From contig CM022955.1 in assembly GCA_012931725.1 (NCBI GenBank), positions 49,733,404 through 49,797,403 of the forward strand: 64,000 nucleotides of DNA, read 5' to 3'. The position numbers and the translations under genes are program-made. Positions 55,662 to 64,000 of this stretch are shown piece by piece. Under the pieces are notes generated by a model. That model saw only the letters and a list, made by a program, of their open reading frames with translations, was not told the origin of the DNA and ran no database searches. The DNA comes from Litsea cubeba (lineage: Eukaryota > Streptophyta > Magnoliopsida > Laurales > Lauraceae). Position 1 is the stretch's first letter. Every line of letters starts with the position of its first letter.

Positions 55662-56718
55662 GAGAGAATATTATTATATTATATTATAATATTTGGGGGT
55701 GGGCCCCACAATGGTATAGTGAAAAAAGTTTGCATTATAATATTTGAGAGTGGGCCCCACAATGGTGTAATGAAAAAGTTTATAATTTCTCATAATAATA
55801 ATATATTATATTATATTATAATATTTGGGAGTATTATAATATTTTGGGGTGGGCCCCACAATGGTTTAGTGAAAAAAACTTGCAATCTCTCCTCTTTTAT
55901 AATAGTAAAGATATTGGGGGTGGGCCCCACAATGGTGTATAATAGTACATATAATATATAAAATATATAGTATAAGGTGGCCCCCACTATGATAGAATAT
56001 ATATAGTATAAGGTGGGCCCCAAATTTGCATCATTCTATCTTTTATAACAGTATAGATATAGATACATAGAGGAGATGATGAAATGAGATGATGATGAGA
56101 TGAGATGATGAGAAGTGGGCCCCATAATGGTTAGACAAAAAAAAAGTTGCAACTTAGCCTCTTTTATAATAGTAGTAGATAAAGATAGAGAGAATATTAT
56201 TATATTATATTATAATATTTGGGGGTGGGCCCCACAATGGTATAGTGAAAAAAGTTTGCATTATAATATTTGAGAGTGGGCCCCACAATGGTGTAATGAA
56301 AAAGTTTATAATTTCTCATAATAATAATATATTATATTATATTATAATATTTGAGAGTATTATAATATTTTGGGGTGGGCCCCACAATGGTTTAGTGAAA
56401 AAAACTTACAATCTCTCCTCTTTTATAATAGTAAAGATATTGGGGGTGGGCCCCACAATGGTGTATAATAGTACATATAATATATAAAATATATAGTATA
56501 AGGTGGCCCCCACTATGATAGAATATATATAGTATAAGGTGGGCCCCAAATTTGCATCATTCTATCTTTTATAACAGTATAGATATAGATATATAGAGGA
56601 GATGATGAAATGAGATGATGATGAGATGATGAGATGAGATGATGAGAAGTGGGCCCCATAATGGTTAGACAAAAAAAAAGTTGCAACTTAGCCTCTTTTA
56701 TAATAGTAGTAGATAAAG
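55662..56718. repeat. 526-bp tandem duplication, two near-identical copies
   Basis: Copy 1 is 55662-56187 and copy 2 is 56188-56718, both starting GAGAGAATATTATTATATTA. They differ at a handful of bases (TTGGGAG/TTGAGAG, CTTGCAA/CTTACAA, GATACAT/GATATAT), plus an 8-bp expansion of the GATGAGAT run in copy 2. Each copy contains four exact GTGGGCCCCAC boxes followed by AATGG, and related GGTGGGCCCCA boxes. The high identity indicates a recent duplication. Confidence 0.93.
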
Positions 56719-57268
56719 GCCCTCATGCCAATTTTTAGTACTTTTATTGAGTGACGATATCGTCGCTCATCAGTTGAGTAACGATATTGTCGCTCATATT
56801 TCTTCTCCATCGTCTTTATTCCACTTTTCTCTCCTTTTTCTCCATCTACTCTATTCCATTCCTCGCCCAACATGCCGAAAAGCTCTACTATTTAATGTTG
56901 TGAATTTCTGGGCTTCCTTCGTTCGATCCCGAAAACCCCAAAACCCTAAATAGAAGAAGATGAAGAAGAATGTGATGAATCTACTGGAGAAATCCAACAT
57001 TGTCATTTTTTAGAAAAAACCATTTCATGAAATTGATTCGGAGGTCTTTTGGTGGCGATGAAGAGCTAAAATGTATTTTCGAGATGGGAAGAAAAAGACT
57101 TTGAGAAGGTGAATGAAAAGTATTTTTTGATGAAATTAAATGAAAGCCAGTGATGTGGATTTTCTGATAATGGAAGAAAGATGATGTCTTTAAGGTAAAA
57201 AGAGAGCTGATTTTAATGGAAGCGGAGGCCTGTGGAAAGGAAGTTGAAAGATCTTTGGAGAGACAGTG
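56719..57268. other. Segment with GACGATATCGTC palindromes
   Basis: TGAGTGACGATATCGTCGCT (a 22-base palindrome with its last two bases) and TGAGTAACGATATTGTCGCT repeat about 27 bases apart at 56749-56797. Such GCGACGATATCGTCGC words are typical of subterminal parts of plant CACTA elements, so this may be a CACTA scrap. The rest looks leader-like (AAAACCCTAAATAG at 56940) and has no recognised frame. Confidence 0.4.
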
Positions 57269-59579
57269 TGAAGGTTTAGGTTCCGTCATCTCTAGATTGG
57301 TCCACTCAATAAATCAACCCACTAGTGTGCAAAAAATAATAATCTACGCAGCGGAAATAAAATCACAAGTACACACCACAAGGACACCAAATTTAAGTTG
57401 GAAAACCCTAACCGGGCGAAAAACTACCGATCCGAACTGGATCAAATCAAACACTATGAATCTCGTAATTACAAGAAACTCAGATTTCCACCCCAGATAT
57501 CCCCTATCTAAATACTGAGGTTACCTTATGTCACTTCACGCTTCAACGACTTCATACCGTTGATTGCAACGGACTCAATCTATCGCTTGACTCCTTAAAT
57601 CTTCTATGCAAGAAGATGATCTTCTCAAGGGATGCAGAAGAACCTACTTCTCTAGAGTACTTGGCAACACAACTCTTCAAAAATCTCTAAAGAATATTTC
57701 TCTCAATTAGATCACTAATTCAGAACTTGAGAGATGATCTGTGTCTCTTTGGGTTGTGAGAAACACCCAATATATAGCCCCAAATTTGTGCTTAAGACTC
57801 CTAAAAATAATCCACTTAGAAAAGAGAGATTTCTCAAACTTCCTCTCAGAGTTCGGATCCAACTGGTATTTGCACGCCACCCTCACTATAACGAGCTTCA
57901 TCCTCGCTATAGCGAGGTATGATTCTGCATCGGGACGGTCATGACTTTAACTTGTCAGTCATTTGAATTTTTTACCTTACAATCTCCCCCTTTTGGCAAT
58001 TCTTGGACAAATCTGCCTAGAACAATACAAATATGATCTACCGAAAAGAAAAATCCAAAATACATTGAATTTAAAAAAAAAAATCAGCACTGTAGATCTT
58101 GAATTGCCTTAGCTTGTAGAACTCCTCCGGGCTTCATTCTCCCCCCCCCCCTCCCCCTGAATTTGTCCATAATTGACAAACAAAAAAAATTCATGTAGCT
58201 TCTGTCAATCTGGATGCAATAGATCCTCCTCAATTTTGACTCCCCCTCACTATGATCTTCGTATCAGTATTGGAGGTGGGAGCTTGACCTCCTTGATCAG
58301 GGCTTTTTATAATTAGCCACCCACACTTGTGTAGTTTGAACTTTCAGCACACTGTGAGCAAACTCTTTAGGCAAATCAGACTTTCTTACCCAAATTAGAA
58401 TCGTCTTGGGTGGAGAAAAATTCTTCCGTCATTGCTTGATCTTGGGTAGACTATTCAGCTTCTCGCAATGGTGACGAATGTATCATTTCTTTCTACAATG
58501 ATGACAAGTGGATGTGCGTGCAGCGCGTGACACATTCTTTTTTTTTAAACTACTCGACACATTATTTGAAAGTGCAGTATGTAGAGTAGCATATGCAACA
58601 CTTGAAACAAAAATTGTTTTACCTTTAGCTTTTGAAGTGGATGCATCATGATCATAACCAAGACCGCTTCTGTCAAACTTAGACTTCTGACTGCACAAGA
58701 TGTTTTTAAGAGTCTTTGAACCAGTGTTCATCTTGTTTAGCGAAACTTGTTTGACTTCTAACTCATACAGAGTGATCTTCAGTCTTCCTTGCAAATCTTC
58801 TTTTTCAAATTTAACAGTCTGCAACTCCGTCTTAATATTCTCAATCTCTTGTTCAGCCTTTTCAAGTTTTTGACTCTCAGTGGTCAAATTTTCAACCATG
58901 CAGTTTTTCTGACTTTCCAAGAGATGAATCTTTTCAAGTGCTCGCTCTAAATCATTCTTTAAGGCATAATTTTCTTCTTGAGCATCTTTTAACTTGATTG
59001 TGACATTCTTACCATACTTGGTCGTCCTCACGCAATCATTAAATGTGGAGTAATATTTTTCCTCCCAATCTTGTTCTTGATCTGACACCTCATCTTTATT
59101 ATCATCATCAAACATAGAAGGTCTTGCCAAGAATTGATTGAGTACCATTCTAGAAATCTCTTTAGATCAAACACAGAAAATTAGTGCAACCTGCTCTGAT
59201 ACCAATTGAAGGTTTAAGTTCCGTGATCTCTAGATTGGTCCATTTAATAAATCATCTCATTAGTGTGCAAAAAATAATAATCTACACAGCAGAAATAAAA
59301 TCACAAGCACACACCACAAGGACACCAAATTTAAGGTGAAAAACCCTAACCGGGTGAAAAACCACCGATCCGAACTGGATCAAATCAAACACTATGAATC
59401 TCGCAATTACAAAAAAACTCATATTTCCTCCCTAGATATCCCCTATCTAAAGACTGAAGTTACCTTGTGTCGCTTCACGCTTCAACGACTTCACACCGTT
59501 GATTGCAACAGACTCAATCCAGCGCTTGACTCCTCAAATCTTCTACGCAAAAAGATGATCTTCTACAAGGGATGCTGAA
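57269..59579 (-). mobile_element. Gag-only SIRE-like copia with truncated right LTR
   Basis: The left LTR 57269-57981 (713 bp) begins TGAAGGTTTAGGTTCC and ends TACCTTACA. The right LTR starts at 59207 with the same sequence but breaks off at about 59579, after some 373 bases. In minus orientation TGGTATCAGAGC (about 59193-59204) is the primer-binding site, and the purine tract AAAAGGGGGAGAT sits at 57982-57994. Only 1.2 kb lies between, with gag but no pol. The right LTR end was lost where a gypsy element now joins. Confidence 0.9.
58483..59148 (-). pseudogene. Gag of the SIRE-like element (coiled coil and zinc knuckle)
   Basis: A 221-residue frame. The acidic start (MFDDDNKDEVSDQEQDWEEK) is followed by a long heptad-like coiled coil (about residues 50-145: NLTTESQKLEKAEQEIENIK, TELQTVKFEKEDLQGRLK), as in the C-terminal half of SIRE/Maximus Gag. 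It ends in the knuckle CHHCRKK. A TGA at 58483-58485 stands where Gly should follow; the next codons read YIRHHC, so Gly was lost and the knuckle His became Tyr. The N-terminal gag domain is absent. Confidence 0.78.
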
Positions 59580-61740
59580 GACATCGGTCCACACACCCTC
59601 TGCTGCTAGAAAGCTGACTAGGGCGGTCTTCCTGCTCAAAGCGTCTGCTACGACGTTCGCCTTACCCGGATGGTATTTGATAGGGAAGTCGTAATCCTTG
59701 ATGTACTCCATCCAACGCCTCTGACGGTTGTTGAGGTCATGCTGAGTGAACAGGTACTGCAAACTGCGATGATCTGAATGGACTTCGAACTTCTCTCCGT
59801 AGAGGTAGTGCCGCCACATCTTCAGTGCGAACACGACTGCTGCAAGCTCCAGGTCGTGGGTGGCATACTTCTTCTCATGTTCCTTCAGCTGGCGTGATCC
59901 ATAAGCAATGACCTTACCCTCCTGCATCAATACACAACCGAGACCGGTCCCTGAAGCATCGGTGAAGACAACGAAACCGCCTGTACCAGAAGGTAAAGAT
60001 AAGATCGGTGCTGACGTCAGTCTCTCCTTCAGCTCTTGAAAGCTGTCCTCGCATGCATCGGTCCATACGAACGGTACGTCCTTCCTCGTCAGCTTGGTCA
60101 AAGGGGCTGAAATCGAAGAGAAACTCTTGACAAATCTGCGGTAGTAGCCTGCTAAGCCAAGGAAACTCCGAACTTCTGTGACATTCTTCGGTCTCTCCCA
60201 GTTCACTACTGCCTCGATCTTCGCTGGATCCACTGCTAGGCCGTCTCTGGAGATGATATGTCCGAGGAAGACTACTTGCTCTAACCAGAACTCGCACTTG
60301 CTGAGCTTCGCGTACAGCTGGTTATCACGTAGCAACTGTAGAGACGTCCTCAAATGCTGCTCGTGCTCCTCTCTGGACTTGGAGTAGACCAACACGTCGT
60401 CGATGAACACCACTGTAAAGCTGTCGAGGTACGGGGCGAAGATCTTGTTCATCAGGGCCATGAACACTGCCGGCGCATTTGTCAACCCGAACGGCATTAC
60501 AAGGAACTCATAGTGCCCGTAACGAGTACGAAATGCTGTCTTCTGCACATCCTGCTCTCTGACTCACAGCTGATGATATCCCGATCTCAGGTCCACCTTC
60601 GAAAAGTACTGCGCTCCCTGAAGCTGGTCGAAAAGCTCGTCGATCCGGGGAAGAGGATACTTGTTCTTCACCGTTGCCTGGTTCAGCTGCCTGTAGTCGA
60701 TGCACATCCTCATCGATCCATCCTTCTTCTTCACGAAGAGCACAGGTGCTCCCCAAGGTGACATGCTCGGTCTGATGAAGCCCTTGTCTATCAACTCTTG
60801 CAACTGGGTCTTCAACTCTCGCAGCTCTGCTGGAGCCATGCGATAAGGAGCTCTGGAAATCGGTGCGGTGCCTGGCACAAGCTTGATGGTGAAGTCGATC
60901 TCTCTGACTGGAGGCAATCCTGGGATCTCGTCGGGAAACACGTCTGGAAACTCGCAAACGACTGGGATCTCCTCGACTCCCTTGGACTTCTTGTCCTCTG
61001 AGATGAATGCGATGTAGCCTTCGCAACCTGATCGCACTAACCTTTCAGCCTTCAGTGCTGAAATCAATCTGGTGCCGGGTGGTCTCCTCTCACCCACAAA
61101 CTCGATCGTGGCATCTGAACCGTCGATGGTGAGTCTGACTATCTTCTCGAAGCAATCCATCATCGCTCGATATCTGGCCAACCAATCCATCCCCAAGATA
61201 ACGTCGAAGTCATGCATGGGTAACACGATCAAATCTGCAAACATAATGTACTCCCCGATCTGCACTCGGCATCTGGGGTGGTAAGTCTGACACACTACCC
61301 TCTTACCCACGGGCGTAGACACAACTAGCGTGCAAGGCAACTCCTCTCCTACCCCACCAAGAACTAAAGCAAAAGCAGAAGACACATAGGAATGTGTCGC
61401 ACCAGGATCAAACAATACTCTAGCAATCTGATCACAAATAGAAAGAGTACCTTCAACGACGTTCCCTGCAGCTTCGGCCTCCTCATGTGTGAGTGCAAAT
61501 GCCTGGCCTGCGGCCTGAGGTCTCTGCTGCTGTCGCTGCTGTCCATGGGGCCTCTGGTATCGTCCCCTCTGGTAGTGCTGTCCCCTGGGCTGCTGGGGTC
61601 CACGTGCCTGTTGCTGGGCACGGTACTGCTGCTGAGGTGGCTGGGGTGCTGGTGCAATCTGCTGAACGGGTGGAGCTGGAGCTGGTGCCCTCGGTGGTGC
61701 TGGAAGCTGAAGCATCGGGGCCATGAGGCTGTCCTCCTCT
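59580..61740 (-). pseudogene. Gypsy pol: protease, reverse transcriptase, RNase H
   Basis: Protease: ARVLFDPGATHSYVS. RT: APYRMAPAELRELKTQLQEL, PWGAPVLFVKKKDGSMRMC, FSKVDLRSGYHQL, then FGLTNAPAVFMALMNKIFAP and VVFIDDVLVYSKS with the catalytic DD. RNase H: VVFTDASGTGLGCVLMQEGK, YATHDLELAAVVFALKMWRH and VVADALSRK. A TGA at 60564-60566 replaces an expected Arg after SGYHQL; the frame is otherwise continuous. The wording of the RT resembles the Tekay/Del chromovirus group. The last 20 or so residues of the frame (to 59514) are read from LTR sequence of the neighbouring element. Confidence 0.92.
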
Positions 61741-62712
61741 GAATGGGCAAAATCTGGAGATGCGTCCTGTCTCCCCACAGTCATAGCATACTCTGGGCCC
61801 ACGCTGCTGCTGCTGCTGAGGCTGCCGCTGATACTGATGCTGCCTAGCCTGGCCTGCTTGCCTCTGTCTCTGGAATGGCTGCTGCTGTATGGGCAAAGGC
61901 TGCGGTCTGACCAGGGCGGCTCTAACTCGCCTCTGCTGCTGACTGGCCTCTATCCGCTGCAGACGCTCCTCTGCCCAGTAAGCTCTCCTCAAAGCCTCCT
62001 CATATGTGGGCAACTCGATGCAGGACATGCTCAACTGAATATCATCTCTCAGCCCATCGACGAACCGACGGATCCTCTCGGACTCAGGTGTGATCAGAGC
62101 CTCTGCAAAACGAGAAAGCTGGGTGAAGCGAACCTCATACTGGTAGACAGTCATGCTGCCTTGCACCAGCGCCTGAAATTCCCGCAGCTTGCGGTCTCTG
62201 ACGTGAGATGGTATGAACTTCAGAAGGAAGTCCGCCCTGAATGCAGTCCAAGCGATCTCGTCTCATATCGCCTCGAAATGGCGCTGAATCGTCCTCCACC
62301 AGTCCTCCGCGACTCCGCGAAACATGTAAGCGGCCAACTGCACTCTCTGCTGACCGGTGCACTCGAAGACCTTGAAGATCTTCTCCATCCGTACGATCCA
62401 CTCGTCGGCCACCAGCGGGTCATCGGCGCCAGTGAACTCAGGTGGTCCCCTTTTGAGGAACCTCTCGAATATGACGTTCGGGTCTGCCTCCCGAACGGAT
62501 GCCGCTGCTGTGCCTGGCTGAGCCACTCTGTCCATGATGTCCAAGACTTGCGTCTGGAATTGGGCAAAATCCTCGGCCTGCTGCTGCTGCGCCGAAGCCT
62601 GGGCCTCCTGGGAAACGAGGAAGGCCTGCAAGAACCTCTGGAAACGCTGCTCGAAGTCTGGCGAACTACCGACTGCTGGTATCATATGTGATGGAGAACC
62701 TTCTCTAGACAT
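61741..62712 (-). pseudogene. Gypsy gag
   Basis: Starts MSREGSPSHMIPAVGSSPDF. The gag core has FLKRGPPEFTGADDPLVADE and GVAEDWWRTIQRHFEA, then FRADFLLKFIPSHVRDRKLR, VYQYEVRFTQLSRFAEALI and a knuckle CYDCGETGRISRFC. In the knuckle the usual His is Arg-Ile-Ser, so it is altered. A TGA at 62263-62265 interrupts the same frame, and a frameshift near 61700-61760 separates gag from pol. A Gln/Pro-rich linker follows the knuckle. Confidence 0.9.
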
Positions 62713-62880
62713 CTGTTAAGAGAAAGAAATTAGGTTAGTTTAAGTCCAACACTTAGGACTACACTGATTCTACCCGATCCATCGACCCTATACGTACCCC
62801 CACACTGAGATCCTCACTACGTCCTAAAGTTTCTAGTGTATTTTATTTCCTAGAGACTTGCCCGCTCTGATACCATAAAA

Positions 62881-64000
62881 TGTAACGCCCCAATTCCGGA
62901 TACCGAGAAAATCGTCAAAGTACCGAAATTGGCGCGCTACTTCCCGGAAAATCCGAGAACTTCCAAGATCGTAGGTCCGCAGTGAGGTCCAATTTAAAAC
63001 TTTTTCATCAACATAGTAACAATGGTTAATTGCGGAAGCATGATAGTATAGTGGAAGCCATACAGAGATAGCGGAAGCATAAGGTATCATCGTATATATG
63101 TCAAATGTAGATGGGCTGATGTCCAGCCTAAATGTATAGAGATAACAAATCAAAGTTTAATTACATATTTTTCATTACTACCCAACTCACAACAAATGTC
63201 TCTCAAAACCCAGACAAAAGAACACTCAGACCCCTGCAGCTAGTGTCGGCTCTCCACCTTCCGGCTCGACCTCATGGTCGGCCGGCCCCCATCCGTAGTC
63301 GCCTGCTACGGGCACCTCAACGAGTGCGAACGCATCGCCCTCGAACTCGGGGTCAAGACCTAAGCACCAAGAGTGGGTCAGATCTAAAGATCTGGCAAGT
63401 CACAATATGCAGATAATATAGAATGTATGCATCAAAATGAGTAAAGACATGTATAAAGTTAAGAGAGTAACAAAGGTACATATGCTATGCGGTCGTGCAA
63501 GATAACAATGTAGAATCATAATAAGCATGACAGTAATAAACCTACACAATATGGCACATCCACATAAGCTGGTCACCGCGGGATATTATGCCGCGGCCCT
63601 CCCATACTGAACACAGTCGCGGTAGGGATCCTAAGCTAATGCTAGGGATTACTAACCCTGCAAAATATCACCAACGTCATCCACAACGACCGGAACCGGC
63701 ATCACACCGTCCGTCCCAACAGTGCTCATCATGATAGCCACACCACAAATCTCAATAGCTCCTACCAGTGATGATCAGTCCAACTGGCTGAGCTTAAATC
63801 AACTGAGTGAATGTCTATGCCGACTCGGAAACAATAAAGGTCTGTGTCTGTCTAGGCTTTGCCTTGCGTGAACAAGGTCCTAACAAAAGTCCCTAAGAGG
63901 TCCAAGTACTCAATATAAACTGTGGATCATAGTCCAAGTCCAATCCCATCATTGGATCCATACCAAGGCCCACCAAATACATGGCCTGATCTATAACAGT
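62881..64000 (-). mobile_element. 5' LTR of the gypsy element (partial)
   Basis: Begins in plus orientation TGTAACGCCCCAATTCCGGA, directly after the primer-binding site and a short spacer. It continues without an identified end to the window edge. No conserved coding frame; frames at 62833-63153 and 63132-63416 are chance. Confidence 0.8.

Larger units (their letters stand above)
59580..64000 (-). mobile_element. Ty3/gypsy element (Tekay/Del-like), 3' truncated, runs off the window
   Basis: From the right: LTR from 62881 to beyond 64000 (its minus-strand end is GGAATTGGGGCGTTACA), primer-binding site TGGTATCAGAGCGGGC at about 62860-62875, gag, protease, RT and RNase H. The integrase and 3' LTR are missing because the element stops at about 59580, at the fusion with the SIRE-like LTR. 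It is markedly GC-richer than its surroundings. Confidence 0.9.

Noticed and set aside
62833..63416. Frames of 106 and 94 residues at the right end
   Set aside because: They lie in the gypsy LTR and have no recognisable motif.

Overview
The window is nuclear DNA of a flowering plant. It has spliceosomal introns, AT-rich non-coding DNA, a plant-type P2B calcium pump with many small exons, and a dense layer of plant transposable elements (copia, Ty3/gypsy, SMART/TRIM, RTE LINE, SINEs, CACTA, hAT and Mutator-like MITEs). The lineage cannot be fixed from the sequence alone. There is no sign of bacterial, viral or organellar origin.

Layout. From 25.3 kb leftwards to 3.26 kb, on the minus strand, lies the 5' half of one host gene: an autoinhibited Ca2+-ATPase of the exon-rich ACA8/9/10 type. 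I placed 18 exons that join in one open frame of 567 codons. They run from the calmodulin-binding N-terminus through the TGES actuator motif and the PEGLP segment to the DKTGT phosphorylation site and a little beyond. The rest of the gene should lie beyond position 1. Its introns are transposon traps. The 10.3-kb intron 7 holds a pol-less gypsy element with a mini-RTE nested in its LTR, a decayed copia, two SMARTs, a hAT MITE and a solo LTR. Intron 1 holds a 5'-truncated RTE LINE and a SINE-like copy. The last, unfinished intron holds a third SMART and, at the window edge, a MULE-associated PB1-like remnant.

From 25.8 to 35.6 kb is AT-rich intergenic DNA with foldback elements, a MITE with 10-bp target repeats and a tRNA-derived SINE. 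A decayed copia element with both LTRs fills 35.6-41.0 kb (minus strand). A long gypsy-like LTR carrying a 1-kb hAT-like insertion fills 42.1-46.4 kb. A 3.7-kb CACTA element without a recognisable transposase fills 47.5-51.2 kb. From 53.9 to 56.7 kb is an unusual satellite-like block built of AT-rich repeats punctuated by the palindrome GTGGGGCCCAC or GTGGGCCCCAC, including a near-identical 526-bp tandem duplication. A gag-only SIRE-like copia (57.3-59.58 kb) is fused directly to a 3'-truncated gypsy chromovirus-like element (59.58-64 kb, minus strand), whose 5' LTR runs off the right edge.

No rRNA gene, tRNA gene or CRISPR array was found. The only host gene I can support is the calcium pump; everything else with coding character is transposon-derived and mostly broken.
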